A stretch of 64,000 bases of DNA from Rutidosis leptorrhynchoides (GCF_046630445.1 NC_092342.1:177650501-177714500); one strand, 5' to 3'. Positions 18,547 through 34,419 are shown, counted from the first letter of the stretch. The notes: generated from the sequence alone by a model not told the origin. Numbers and translations: made by a program.

Positions 18547-19798
18547 ATGAAAATTGACGAGGTCGATCGTAAGGTGGATCCTAAAGCTTTAATTACAAAG
18601 TTGCTAACGAGCCCGGAGGCTAAATCATCGGCATCCACCGAGCGTCAAATCAAATAGGAGAAACAGGCTATTCCCATCGTTGATTTGACGTCGAAATCAC
18701 CAACAACACAACCAAGTTCCACAAAACGACCGCTGCAAACGCCACCATAATCGCAGAGCAATAAACTCAAATAAAGCACTCCTTTATACGATAATCCGAT
18801 CATATCGGATTATGAAGGAGACCAACAAACTGGTATAACGCAATCATCTTTGATTCATGCTAGTTTTTGTAATATTTATTGTTGCTATTATAATAATCGC
18901 ATTGTTTTGCAGGAGGCTCGCCTTTTAATCCAGTTTTTCCTAGCCCTGATTATGCGCCTCAAATCACGGAGCTATTTCGCACTCCCCCTGACTCTTATGG
19001 GGTGCGCATTGATGGTCTATCAGGATATACTTATGCATCAGCTGGCGCTGCTCTGGATCAGCGCCAACAAATGAAGTTAGCAATCCCCGGAGAGCTTCGC
19101 CGCGAATTCTCCAAACTTTCTGCGCTTGATGCGCACAACAGTTTTTTTCAAAACTTCTACATGTGCTTCAACTCGGCGTACGATATGATATGCCGGCAAG
19201 AACAATTTTTCAATGTGCTTGGAGCTGAACAGCAGAAGTACAATGCTGAGAGGATCAAGGCTGAAAACAGCAAGAAACGCTGTGTTGATCTCTCCTATGA
19301 GCTCACCGCGGCCAAAACCGCGGTAGATGAATTGAAGCTACAGGTGTCTACTGTAGCTGACAAACAAAACAATCTTCAGACAACAATCTCCTCACTTCAA
19401 GAGGAGGTTTCAAAGCTAACTGCAGAGCGAGACAATGCTCTGGCCTCCGCAGCCTCTGCGAAATTTGAGTTCTCCCAACTCCGCAAACACTTACCGGAGT
19501 TTGCTAAAAAGGTTCTCAATTCGCGTCCCGTGAATGTTCTGTTTTCTACTTATGCAGCTGCTTTACGACTGCGCGAGAGAGTAGAGTTTCTGGATGAAAT
19601 TGCTCCACATTGCACCATACCAGATCCACTACCTCCCGCCATTGGAGATCGCGTTTGTTCACTTGCAGAACACGTGAAGCAGCTGCTACTGCACAAGAAA
19701 GCTTATCGGATATTCCAATCGACAAAGTTACTGCAATAAGTCAACAGGATGATGCCACTTTAAAAGACATCTTTGAACTTGACTTATCTAAGCCATAA
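18547..19798 (+). pseudogene. Antisense additional gene (aORF) of element D, two exons, coiled-coil product
   Basis: The gene runs opposite to D's pol genes, between integrase and 3' LTR, a place where Tat-lineage elements are known to carry additional frames. Exon 1 is 18547-18832 and starts MKIDEVDRKVDPKAL. An 80-base intron (18833-18912, GTATAA...TTTTGCAG) keeps the frame into exon 2 from 18913 (GSPFNPVFPSPDY). Exon 2 encodes LRREFSKLSALDAHNSFF, then a long heptad-rich segment (about 19230-19470; ELKLQVSTVADKQNN) predicted as coiled coil. Exon 1 holds three in-frame stops (18655 TAG, 18748 TAA, 18772 TAA), each explainable by one C-to-T change from a Gln codon. The open frame from 18915 ends at 19739, but the neighbouring frame reads a better C-terminus (DDATLKDIFELDLSKP, ending 19798), so a frameshift near 19680 is likely. 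Function unknown. Confidence 0.65.
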
Positions 19799-20524
19799 TA
19801 GAATATTGTAGAAATTAGCGCGCAGCTATCTCTGCGCCGTTATCAATGAAACTTTATTTTTTCATATTTATTCGCGAGTACTCTTTATTTATATAGCGCT
19901 TTTATCAACAATATTCATAACACAAACTTGTCCTTTGCAATTTCCAACATATATTATTGTGCACATAATAAATGCGTACTTTTGCGAAACAATCTGTATG
20001 CGTATATGTTTATACGTTATGAATCTTCTAAGTCCGCCGAAACGATCCTTAGGCAATTAATCAGCATTGCGCAGCATCTAAGCATTGGCAAAATCAAATA
20101 CTTAGGATATAAAATTCCTTTCGCAATAATTCGCATGCAAAAGTGGGCAATTTCATCACTTTGCTATTTAAACACTGCGAAATACTATAGCATTATGAAA
20201 CAAATTGTAAAACATTTCATAACTATTCGCATTTCACAAATAAACTTTTCGCGTACTTTTACAAGTGACTATTCTTAAAATTTCTACAAGCGTGACCAAG
20301 ACTTGCAAAAAATTAAAAACAAGATCACATAATAAGTATTTCAGCCATATGCCTTGTATCTAATTTCGCACTTTGTACATATATCCTTGATAGTTTTCGC
20401 AAAGCTATGCATAATATCGCTTTAATAAAACAGCATGCCATGCATTAGGCAAAGTTCGCCCTTCTATATCCGCGAGCTTATATGAACCTGCCGCATTAAT
20501 TGCCACAATTTGATAAGGGCCTTC
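19799..20524. other. Non-coding spacer in D between antisense gene and integrase
   Basis: AT-rich text with scattered TTCGC/GCGAA words shared with the rest of D. Short frames here lack any recognisable motif. It probably holds the 3' untranslated ends of both convergent transcripts. Confidence 0.5.
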
Positions 20525-21671
20525 TCAGTTAGGACCCAACTTGCCAAGCTTTTCTGCTCTGCTTGCTTCGTTATTTCGCAGCACCCATTCGCCTATAGCG
20601 AAGGATAAAGCACGCACTCTTTTGTTATAATACTTAGCTATTTGCTGTTTATTATTCGCTTCTCTGATAGCAGCCATTAACCTCCGCTCTTCAATGAAAT
20701 TTAGATTCTCACTCAACGCAGCATCATTTGCTTCTTCCTTAAAGTTAGTAATTCTATGCGTCGGTACCAGAATTTCTGCGGGGATTACTGCTTCAGAGCC
20801 ATACACCAAACTAAAAGGTGTTTCCCCTGTGCTTTTCTTAAATGTTGTGCGATGTGCCCATAACACATTGGGTAATTCATCTACCCAGCCAATACGCTTT
20901 TCGCACAACCTCTTTTTGATACCACTTACTATATCGCGATTGGTTACTTCGCATAAACCATTAGCTTGTGGGTGCGCCACTGATGTAAACTTTTGTACGA
21001 TATTTAAATCAGTGCACCATGTCTTAAAAGGATCTTTCGCTATTTGAGCACCATTATAGCTAACCAATTCTCGCGGAATGCCAAATCGGCAAACAATGTA
21101 TTCCCATACAAAATTCCGCACTTGTACACCAGTAATAGTACAAACCGCCTTAGCTTCAACCCATTTGGTAAAGTAATCGATTGCGACAATCAGGAATTTA
21201 ACATTGCCAGGCCCTGCAGGAAATGGCCCTACAATGTCAATAGCCCATTTATTAAACGGCCATGGTGAATTAACAGGAATCATGTCATGCCGCGGCATTC
21301 GATTCTGCGAAGCATGCCTTTGGCAACTTTTTACAGCGTTTAACAATTTTCGCTACATTGCGGTATAAGGATGGCCAAAAGTATCCCATTCGCATAATTT
21401 TTGCTGCGATAGTTTTGTAGCCTGAATGCAGTGCACAAGTACCATTATGCACTTCTTCTATAATCATTTCTGCCTCGATTGGGCCAACACAACGAATCAT
21501 TGGTCCGCAATATGATTTGTGATATAAGATATCATCTTGAATGATATACATCGGTACTCGCTCTCTTACTAAACGAGCTTCGTGACTATCATCTGGCAGA
21601 ATATCACTGCGGATATATTGCAGAATTGGGTCCATCCAGTTTGGCTGTTCTTCTGTAACAGATGCAACCAT
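20525..21671 (-). pseudogene. Element D integrase (frameshifted)
   Basis: On the minus strand 21671-21285 gives the N-terminal zinc-binding part (HNGTCALHSGYKT, then KRCKK). A frameshift near 21330 is needed to reach CQRHASQNRMPRHD and the core domain (to 20525). The core shows WAIDIVGPF with the first catalytic Asp and ANGLCEVTNRD with the Glu. The second motif reads SYNGAQI where the family has SDNG, so the second catalytic Asp is a Tyr. Downstream GETPFSLVYGSEAVIPAEI is typical of gypsy integrases. The enzyme would join the cDNA to the target; this copy cannot be active. Confidence 0.88.
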
Positions 21672-22308
21672 TAAGTCACTATCTATTGATTTACTTGGTA
21701 ATTCCTCAACCCATACTTGTTTTTTGAAAGTGCGAGAACGTTAAAGCAGCCAATTTACTCAACGCATCCGCTTTTTTGTTTTGGCTTCTTGGCACTTGTG
21801 CGAGTTTGAAATGCTCAAATCGCGCTGCCATTTCTTTCAATAGCTGCAAGTATTTCTGCATTGAGGGATCGTGTGCTTCAAAAGATCCATTAAACTAATT
21901 CGCTACTAACTGCGAATCTGTAAATACACGCAGCTTAACAATATTCATTTTTCGCGCAATATTTAAGCCTGCGAGCAATGCTTCATATCCGGCCTCATTA
22001 TTTGTCACATCAAAATTAAACCACAATGCGTATGTATGCTCCTCACCGCTTGGGCTTTCCAAAACCTAACCTGCACCTGCACCTTCTGCGCACGAAGCAC
22101 CATCAGTAAACAAATCCTAAGTTTCGCCGAGTAATGGTTTTAGCGCGGTTCGCTCATTAATCACCTCTAACTCTCCAGACAGTTCAGCGAGATAATCCGC
22201 CATAACCTGACCTTTTTCAGCACTACGCGGAAGGTAAGATATTTGATAAGCACCTAATTCTACTGCCCACAATGCAAGTCTACCAGATATCTCTAGTTTG
22301 TTTAAGAC
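21672..22308 (-). pseudogene. Element D second RNase H domain (aRNH type)
   Basis: The minus-strand translation shows LFTDGAS, then TNNEAGYEALLAGLNIA, then FTDSQLVAN and VPRSQNKKADALSKLAAL, in the order of the second RNase H of Tat elements. At least three in-frame stops interrupt it (each TAG), for example just before DLFTDGAS and inside the VAN-FNGSF segment. It links the reverse transcriptase/RNase H part to integrase. Confidence 0.75.
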
Positions 22309-22740
22309 TTACTTGATTGGCATATTAGTTAATACATACACTGGATGCCTTTGAAAATATCTTCTTAGCCTTCGCGTTGGTAAAATAAGCGCATACACAA
22401 ACTTTTCAATCAGTGCATAGTTTATTTCACTTCCCGTAAGAGCTTTACTAACAAAATACACCGGCTTTTGTATTTTGTTCCTTTCCGCAATCAAAACTGA
22501 ACCGAAAGCTTCATTTGCCACTGAGATATAAAGATAAAGAATTTCACCCTGAACTGGCGCTGTTAGTGTAGGCAAAGTTTTCAACAACTTTTTCATCTCT
22601 TGAAACGCGGTTTCTGCTTCACTGGACCAAACAAAATTCTTTTGCTTCAAACACCCTTTTAGAGTTTTGAAAAATGGCAACTGCCTTTCGGCAGCTTTAG
22701 ACAAGAAACGCGTTAATGTGGCTAGTTTTCCCGTCAAACT
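22309..22740 (-). pseudogene. Element D reverse transcriptase end and first RNase H
   Basis: From the insertion point of C the frame continues TGKLATLTRFLSKAAERQLP, then FKTLKGC and FVWSSEAETAFQEMKKLL (end of RT, connection), then YLYISVANEAFGSVLI and KPVYFVSKALTGSEINYALIE (RNase H). In RNase H the motif usually reads YLAVS and keeps catalytic Asp/Glu residues; here it is partly decayed. It joins in frame with 43314-44072 when C and one AAACT copy are removed. Confidence 0.85.
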
Positions 22741-25700
22741 TGTGACAACCCGAAAATTTCCAACCAAATTTAAACTTTAATCTTTATATATTTTCGACCC
22801 GATAAGCAATATTTGTTAAGTTAAATTTCAAGAATTTTAAACAATGTTCATACATTCATTAAACCTCGACCAAGTTCCATTGATTCACTAACCATTAAAC
22901 GAATATGATTATATATGTATATGTGTATATATATTATAACTTGAAACGTAAACAAAATATTAGATTAAATACTTTATATGATTGTATATGTTTCAAAATG
23001 TTTATCAATGGAATTAGAAGATAAGATCAAATGATTGAATTATCAGATATATTGAATTATGATTACAAGTCTCTGTTGAAAGGCCCACGTTGATTTGAGA
23101 AATCTTTCCATTTTAACAATATTCGGAAAATGGTAAAGTGATTTATAAATAAGAACAAATTGTCAATCATTGAGAACTAGACAAAGGATAGTGGAAGATT
23201 GAATCTCATAAAGACTCGATTGATCTATTTAGTTTCAAACGTACAAAAACGTTTTCAGTTTAAAAAGAACTTTATTATTAAAATGTATATAACTTTTATA
23301 AATATCTAGAACCACTTTTGACAACTCATTACTTAACTAGTATGATAAAGATAACGATATTTATATTTTATTTTATTAAATATATATAACGATTTAAATT
23401 AATATTATATATTTATACGCGTATTATACGTACATAGTTTTATACTTTTACTATACTTAAACTTTACCTTTACTTTATTTTTACTTTACTTTAACTTTAA
23501 TAATTCACTTTAATAATTCATACTTTAATAATTCACTTTAATAATTCATACTAAATAATTCATACTTTAATAATTCACTTTAATAATTCATACTTTAATA
23601 ATTCACTTTAATAATTCATACTTTAATAATTCACTTTAATAATTCAAAAATCTATTATAAATAGAATTCAACAGGTTTCATTATTTCATAGAAACTTGAA
23701 AATATTTTTCTCTAAACTCTCTCAATCGATTTGCATATATATATTTACTCCGTATTATTTCAAGATATTATTAGTATACATAAAATATTACGACGGAGTG
23801 CTGTCCGAGTGATTTCGAAATTGTTTTTCGAGTGGGATAGGATTAAGGAAATTATGGGTTATAGCTATGGAGGTGATTGAGTATGGTTCATGGGTATGCT
23901 CGTGAGGTCAATATAGTGTTTATCATTTCCGTTGCGTCTACGTACCTTTCCTGCAATATTGAATCTCAATATTGATACGTGAGTACTCAAAATTTAACTT
24001 TTACATACTAATAGTATATCCCTGACTAGTGCTCGAGTATTTAGGATTATGCATGCTTGTACTTTTGATATTGCCATTAGACAGGTTAGGTTGAATGTTG
24101 AATTAGTTACACTTGCGGTTGAGATAAGGTATAAGATATGCATGTCCTTGGAAAGCTAGCGAAAAATTAAGAACTTTTCCTTTAGATATCGAATGGCTTC
24201 GATGAACGGATTAGAAGTTATAATCAATTGAATTTTCGATATTTTTATTAAAAATGATTATTATTATCGTCGTTTTTATCGTCGTTCTAGTTTTATCTTA
24301 TTATTATCATTATTATTATCTTTATCAATAAAAGGGATTTATCATTAAAAATTGTTATTTTTTTATTATTACTATCGTTATTATCGTTAAAGTTATAATT
24401 AGTATTATTATTATTATTATTATTATTGGTATTATTATTATTATTATCATTATTAATATATATATCATTATTTAAAAATGATTATTGTTATTGTTATTAT
24501 TATTATTACTATATTATCATTAAGATAATTATTAGTATTATCGTTAATAATGTTATAGTAACTATCATTATTAATATTAGTGTAATTAAAACAAATATTT
24601 GTAACACCTAATTATTTTGATTACTATTATTATCATTATTATGAACACGATATAAAAGATGATTAAAAGCTATTAAACTAAACGATTAGGAAATAATGGG
24701 TAAGAGTATCATGATGAAATTAAAATATTATAAGATATTGATTTAGATAAAATTATCGTTCTTATTATTTTTATCATTACTATTATTATTAAAAGTATCG
24801 TTAGTATTAAAACTATCATTTTAACAAAAATTATCATTTTAATAGAAATGTCATTGTTACTATAAAATATCATTATTATTATTATTTTAAATAGAATTAT
24901 TATTTTAAAGATAATATTAAAAATTATCGTAAATATTAAAGTTATCATAATTAGAATTATCGTTTTATCATAACGTCATCTTAGTAATTATAAATATTGT
25001 TATTTTTATAATAATAATTATTATTACAAAATAATACAACTTTTACTTACTATCATTATAGATATTATTTTATAAAATAAATATGTGATACAAACATATT
25101 TTACTACGTGTAATAACTTACTTTAATAATACCTATTATATTATCTTTATGATATTAAATGAACCCTATAAATTTTATTACTTAATATATATAAAAGTAT
25201 ATTTTATTATATAAATTTAATATAAAATTTTATTTATTAATAAATAAATTATATTATTTACTCTAATAAATCTTTTAAAAATATTTAAAAATATAAAACA
25301 ACGATATTTAAACTATATATTAATCATGTATAGATTTTTGGAAATTATTTTGAGTCAAATTTACTTTTGTTGACTTTTGCATATTAGTCTCGAACATTAG
25401 GATTGTGGTACACTATGACTTGACCTAATTTGTTAGACAAATATTGACCAACACATAAATATATATAATTAATTTAGGTTCGTGAATCCGAGGCCAACCT
25501 TGCACTTGTTCAATGACGTTATATGTATTTTTACTACGAAATACAGTATGGTGAGTTTCATTTGCCTTTTTACCCTTTATATTTTTGGGCTGAGAATACA
25601 TGCGCAATTTTTATAAATGTTTTACGAAATAGACACAAGTAATCGAAACTACATTATATGGTTGAATTATCGAAGTCGAATATGCCCCTTTTTATTAAGT

Positions 25701-26367
25701 CTGGTAATCTAAGAATTAGGGAACAGACACCCTAATTGACGCGAATCCTAAAGATAGATCTATTGGGCCTAACAAACCCTATCCAAAGTACCGGATGCTT
25801 TAGTACTTTGAAATTTATATCATGTCCGAAGGAGGATCCCGGAATGATAGGGGATATTCTTATATGTATCTAGTTAATGTCGGTTACCAGGTGTTCACCA
25901 TATGAATGATTATTTTTGTCTCTATGCATGGGACGTATATTTATGAGAACTGGAAATGAAATTCTTGTGGTCTATTAAAATGATGGAAATAAATGATTAT
26001 GATAAACTAATGAACTCACCAACCTTTTGGTTGACACTTTAAAGCATGTTTATTCTCAGGTGTTAAAGAAATCTTCCGCTGTGCATTTGCTCATTTTAAA
26101 GATATTACTTGGAGTCTTTCATAGCATATTTCGAAGAACGTTGCATTCGAGTCATTGAGTTCATCAAAGATTATTATTAAATCAATTTATAGTTGGATAG
26201 TGGATATTATGAAATGGTATGCATGCCTGTCAATTTTCGATGTAAAGAAAGATTGTCTTTTAAAAACGAATGCAATGTTTGTAAAATGTATCATATAGAG
26301 GTCAAATACCTGGCAATGTAATCAACTATTGTGAATCGTTTATAATGTATATGAACGGGTCCTTTCA
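22741..26367 (+). repeat. Element C 5' LTR
   Basis: 3627 bases, TGTGACAACC to CCTTTCA. It includes a tandem array of alternating 13- and 15-base units (ACTTTAATAATTC type) at about 23497-23647. Few differences from the 3' LTR are seen, so insertion was recent. Confidence 0.9.
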
Positions 26368-26369
26368 GT

Positions 26370-26381
26370 TGGTATCAGAGC
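26370..26381 (+). other. Element C primer-binding site (initiator tRNA-Met type)
   Basis: TGGTATCAGAGC starts two bases after the 5' LTR, identical to the site in B; the following CGGTGGTC is shared too. Confidence 0.85.
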
Positions 26382-26706
26382 GGTGGTCTTAGCGAACCAG
26401 GTCTGCATTAGTGTGTCTAACTGATAAGTCGATAGGATGCATTAGTGAGTCTGGACTTCGACCGTGTCTGCATGTCAAAAGTTTTGCTTATCATTTTGTG
26501 TCGAAAATTAACTACTTATCATCCTCAGGAAATTACCTGCTTATCATTTTTAGTCTAAGACACGTCTTGCTGCATTGATTGCATGAATAGTGTATAGGCA
26601 AAAATTCATATCTTAGCATATCTGCTAGATCATATCTTATCGTATCTGTTACTTTAACCTTTGCCTAACATATCCCGCAAAGTCCTCCGTAATCTACGGA
26701 ATCTTT

Positions 26707-26708
<2 letters not shown>

Positions 26709-26790
<82 letters not shown>
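26709..26790. repeat. (AT)n microsatellite in C
   Basis: About 40 AT units shortly after the primer site. Ile/Tyr-repeat frames here are artefacts. Confidence 0.9.
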
Positions 26791-26792
<2 letters not shown>

Positions 26793-26868
26793 TATGTAAT
26801 TAGAATACCATCCGTTAGCCAAAATCATTTCATATCGAAAAAAAAAATCCTTTATCCAATCGTACGAA

Positions 26869-27303
26869 ATGGAATTCATCATCAGTTCAAGTCACTCAGA
26901 TTCCGAAATGGAATCCCATTCAAGCTCCGAAAGCAGTGTGACCGGAATAGATAAACCAATCAGTCATCACCTATTCTGGATGAATTGGGGATGGGTTCGT
27001 AGCCTCCTCAATCATTGGAGACAAGAAGAAGGTGATCCCTTCCATCCACCACATTGCCCTCTTGACGAAGAACCTGAAGCACTTACCAGCGAACCTGTCC
27101 GAAACACCATGTTCTCGCTCATTTCCAGAGTATCTAGTCACGATTATATATTACATCAAATTTTAGATTTTATTTATCCGCTCGTCCGAACCGACAATCA
27201 CCCCGGTGTAATAGAAGAAGTCAACGAGCTTCGCGCTCGGGTAGTGGCTTTGGAGAATATGGTGCAGAGATTACAAAAACCAGCAGCAGCATCAGCAGTA
27301 TAA
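26869..27303 (+). CDS. Element C gag-position protein, N-terminal 144 residues (unrecognised)
   Basis: ATG 26869 opens a frame with an acidic, Ser-rich start (SSSHSDSEMESHSSSESS), a Trp/His/Pro-rich middle (FWMNWGWVRSLLNHW, then PFHPPHCPLDEEPEAL) and a C-terminal heptad segment (EEVNELRARVVALENMVQRL) that looks like a short coiled coil. After the stop at 27301-27303 the same frame stays Pro/Thr/Ser-rich with further isolated TAA/TAG stops, so the original protein was longer. Element B has a decayed relative at 7570. The position right after the primer site suggests a gag-like or packaging role, but no known domain is visible. Confidence 0.45.
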   Translation: MEFIISSSHSDSEMESHSSSESSVTGIDKPISHHLFWMNWGWVRSLLNHWRQEEGDPFHPPHCPLDEEPEALTSEPVRNTMFSLISRVSSHDYILHQILDFIYPLVRTDNHPGVIEEVNELRARVVALENMVQRLQKPAAASAV

Positions 27304-30484
<3,181 letters not shown>

Positions 30485-31102
30485 TGATGAAACATGACTA
30501 GGAACTTAGAAATTAACAGATTTAACTCACACAATGGCGGAATAAGTGAATCAAACCCTCTAGTGAATATGTTAAGTTTTTTTTTTGATTAATTTTGTCA
30601 AACCACAACTAAATCAAGTGTGATTAGATCAACACCTAGAGCTATTATTCACCACCTGGGTGATTTGTACTGATAGAAAATCGGAGGAGCTCACTAGATC
30701 TGAGTGTGTGTAACAAATGAGAGGCTTAACCTAAAATGAAGAACATAAGACTTTATATACCCCTGATGTTGACTCACCCATACGATTCATTCATCACACG
30801 TACGAGTTGGCTTCATCAGCCGTACGGGTGATCACTCACTCGTGTCTTCTCATTTAGGTTGTAATTGTGACTTAGCTCAGCATCAACCGTGCGTATGAGC
30901 CTGTCAGCCGTACTAGTGAGGCTTCACTCGTATGTCTGACTAAGTCTAACATAGTCAAACATCTAAATCTCGTTCCTGCAGTTCCTGTAACCACATACAA
31001 ACACGGATAGGATAATAACGAGCAATCATGGTGGCCTATAAACTGTTGTACTTGCAATGGACATGGGTAGATGTCTAGGGACTTGCATAAAATGCATCAA
31101 CA
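30485..31102 (-). mobile_element. Solo Copia-type LTR in element C
   Basis: Read on the minus strand it begins TGTTGATGCATTTTATGC and ends GTTTCATCA. It is flanked by GAAGG at 30480-30484 and 31103-31107. The segment is absent from the matching place in B. A TATATAAAG site on the minus strand (about 30751-30760) fits an LTR promoter. No internal region or second LTR is present, so it arose by recombination between two LTRs. Confidence 0.85.
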
Positions 31103-31456
31103 GAAGGTATGAGTTGTAAGGAAACGAAGGAGGTGAATTTATAAGAAAATCTCCGACAGAACAATTAAAATGGACGATCGCATTTAAAGCGGATCCTAAT
31201 TCCCTTGATTACCGGAGAGTCAAATCTTATTAAGAAGATTTTCTTTAAATCCCTTGAAATCTGGGAATCAATCATATCTACGTCAAATGATAAGATGAAT
31301 CTACACTTACTCATTTCACTCTTCTATGTTAGCTTCATTCGTACTCTTCATATAAATGGATTGTTTATCTAAATTATTCGCTGATGATAAAACTCTAATT
31401 TGCAGCCCGTATGCATCATGAAAACATACTTATTATCATTCACGACCTTTCCACTC

Positions 31457-31491
31457 AAATTTCGGGACGAAATTTCTTTAGCGGGTAGGTA
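31457..31491 (+). other. Element C pre-3'LTR hairpin and polypurine-like motif
   Basis: AAATTTCGGGACGAAATTT (31457-31475) then TTTAGCGGGTAGGTA (31477-31491), one base different from B; the 3' LTR starts at 31493. Confidence 0.6.
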
Positions 31492-31492
31492 C

Positions 31493-33188
31493 TGTGACAA
31501 CCCGAAAATTTCCAACCAAATTTAAACTTTAATCTTTATATATTTTTGACACGATAAGCAATATTTGTTAAGTTAAATTTCAAGAATTTTAAACTATGTT
31601 CATACATTCATTAAACCTCGACCAAGTTCCATCGATTCACGAACCATTAAACGAATATGATTATATATGTATATGTGTATATATATTATAAATTGAAACG
31701 TAAACAAAATATTAGATTAAATACTTTATATGATTGTATCTGTTTCAAAATGTTTATCAATGGAATTAGAAGATAAGATCAAATGATTGAATTATCAGAT
31801 ATATTGAATTATGATTACAAGTCTCTGTTGAAAGGCCCACGTTGATTTGAGAAATCTTTCCATTTTAACAATATTCGGAAAATGGTAAAGTGATTTATAA
31901 ATAAGAACAAATTGTCAATCATTGAGAACTAGACAAAGGACAGTGGAAGATTGAATCTCATAAAGACTCGATTGATCTATTTAGTTTCAAACGTACAAAA
32001 ACGTTTTCAGTTTAAAAAGAACTTTATTATTAAAACGTATATAACTTTTATAAATATCTTGAACCACTTTTGACAACTCATTACTTAACTAGTATGATAA
32101 AGATAACGATATTTATATTTTATTTTATTAAATATATATAACGATTTAAATTAATATTATATATTTATACGCGTATTATACGTACATAGTTTTATACTTT
32201 TACTATACTTAAACTTTACCTTTACTTTATTTTTACTTTACTTTAACTTTAATAATTCACTTTAATAATTCATACTTTAATAATTTACTTTAATAATTCA
32301 TACTTTAATAATTCACTTTAATAATTCATACTTTAATAATTCACTTTAATAATTCATACTTTAATAATTCACTTTAATAATTCATACTTTAATAATTCAC
32401 TTTAATAATTCAAAAATCTATTATAAATAGAATTCAATAGGTTTCATTATTTCATAGAAACTTGAAAATATTTTTCTCTAAACTCTCTCAATCGATTTAC
32501 ATATATATATTTACTCCGTATTATTTCAAGATATTATTAGTATACATAAAATATTACGACGGAGTGCTGTCCGAGTGATTTCGAAATTGTTTTTCGAGTG
32601 GGATAGGATTAAGGAAATTATGGGTTATAGCTATGGAGGTGATTGAGTATGGTTCATGGGTATGCTCGTGAGGTCAATATAGTGTTTATCATTTCCGTTG
32701 CGTCTACGTACCTTTCCTGCAATATTGAATCTCAATATTGATACGTGAGTACTCATAATTTAACTTTTACATACTAATAGTGTATCCCGGATTAGTGCTC
32801 GAGTATTTAGGATTATGCATGCTTGTACTTTTGATATTGCCATTAGACAGGTTAGGTTGAATGTTGAATTAGTTACACTTGCGGTTGAGATAAGGTATAA
32901 GATATGCATGTCCTTGGAAAGCTAGCGAAAAATTAAGAACTTTTCCTTTAGATATCGAATGGTTTCGATGAACGGATTAGAAGTTATAATCAATTGAATT
33001 TTCGATATTTTTATTAAAAATGATTATTATTATCGTCGTTTTTATCGTCGTTCTAGTTTTATCTTATTATTATCATTATTATTATCTTTATCAATAAAAG
33101 GGATTTATCATTAAAAATTGTTATTTTTTATTATTATTACTATCATTATTATCGTTAAAGTTATAATTAGTATTATTATTATTATCCA

Positions 33189-33245
<57 letters not shown>

Positions 33246-33457
33246 GGTATTATTATTATTATTATCATTATTAATATATATATCATTATTTAAAAATGGT
33301 TATTGTTATTGTTATTATTATTATTACTATATTATCATTAAGATAATTATTAGTATTATCGTTAATAATGTTATAGTAACTATCATTATTAATATTAGTG
33401 TAATTAAAACAAATATTTGTAACATCTAATTATTTTGATTACTATTATTATCATTAT
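31493..33457 (+). repeat. Element C 3' LTR, left part
   Basis: Matches 22741-24640. The tandem ACTTTAATAATTC array (about 32248-32412) has one unit more than in the 5' LTR, and a longer (TTA)n tract is at about 33190-33245. It is cut by Copia E at TCATTAT. Confidence 0.9.
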
Positions 33458-34405
33458 TGAAGGTATTTCGTATGCCCGAGAGACATATTAAATTAACGTG
33501 GCCACTATGTTATGATCCAAGTTGGGTCATACCCAATAACAAGCTAACCAACACTTTATATGTATTTATTTTAACGGTTGGATTGTTAAATAAATACGCG
33601 ACACTTGAACTTTAAGAAAAATGGTTTTCTTAAATATTACTTGATGTGTATATATATATATATATAAATTATGGAATAATTTATGTAATATGGAATTAAT
33701 TATTTATGGGTTAAATAATTAATTAATTTATGTCACATTTATATAAACTGGTTTTATATAATAAAATGTACATAAATATATTTGCAAGTTTATAAAATGT
33801 GCATTATAAATATATGGAAGTTTTATATAAAAGTTTTATAAAACATTTATCTTATTTAAAACTAATTAATTTTATAAAACTAATGGGTGGCATGGGGAGT
33901 GTAAGAAAGCATGCTATTGATTCCAACACTTGGCCATACTTTCCCATTTCCATATACATGCACTTTGACTCCTTGGTGGACATATACACTTGCAAAAGAC
34001 ATCAAAAAAACTGCACTCCTTGGCTCTCCTATGCTGCTGTTGCCGTGGGCTTTCAAGGGCAAAGGAGGGATCAAAATCCTTTTTGCAAGTTCATTCAAGT
34101 GTTACAATTAAATCCTAACTAAAAGCAAAGGTGTTGGTGGTTAGCTTGGGGTATAACTACTTGAGGTTTCATCCATTTGAAGCTCTATTCTTCATCATCA
34201 TCTTCATCACTCTCTACCAAGCTTGGAATAGGTATAAACTCCTTTCTTGCTTGTAGTTTGTAAGTATGTTTCACAACTTGATCCTAATTGGGATTTAACT
34301 TTAATTAGTTAAAGTTTAACAAGTTTAAAATTGGTAATTACATGCTTCCGCAAAGTTTGATTCTTAAAATGTTTTAAGCATTTTGTAACTTGTTAAATCC
34401 CAACA
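33458..34405 (+). repeat. Element E 5' LTR
   Basis: 948 bases, starting TGAAGGTATTTCG. It contains a TATATATA stretch near 33650. The 107-codon frame inside (33799-34122) is repeated in the 3' LTR and shows no known motif, so it is not called as a gene. Confidence 0.93.
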
Positions 34406-34406
34406 A

Positions 34407-34419
34407 TGGTATCTAGAGC
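34407..34419 (+). other. Element E primer-binding site
   Basis: TGGTATCTAGAGC follows the 5' LTR after one base, complementary to the initiator tRNA-Met 3' end as in many plant Copia elements. A 1.4 kb untranslated leader (34420-35829) separates it from the gag start, with several repeats of GGGATAAAGGTCACCTAAC. Confidence 0.85.

Noticed and set aside
19002..19739. A host gene for a coiled-coil protein
   Set aside because: It lies within element D between integrase and the 3' LTR, where Tat elements carry additional antisense frames; it belongs to the element.
23497..23647. CRISPR-like array of short repeats
   Set aside because: Units are directly adjacent without unique spacers, AT-rich, in a eukaryotic LTR.
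33799..34122. 107-codon frame repeated exactly at 40969-41292, as if a duplicated gene
   Set aside because: It lies in both LTRs of Copia E; near-identity follows from the young age of the LTRs. No domain is visible.
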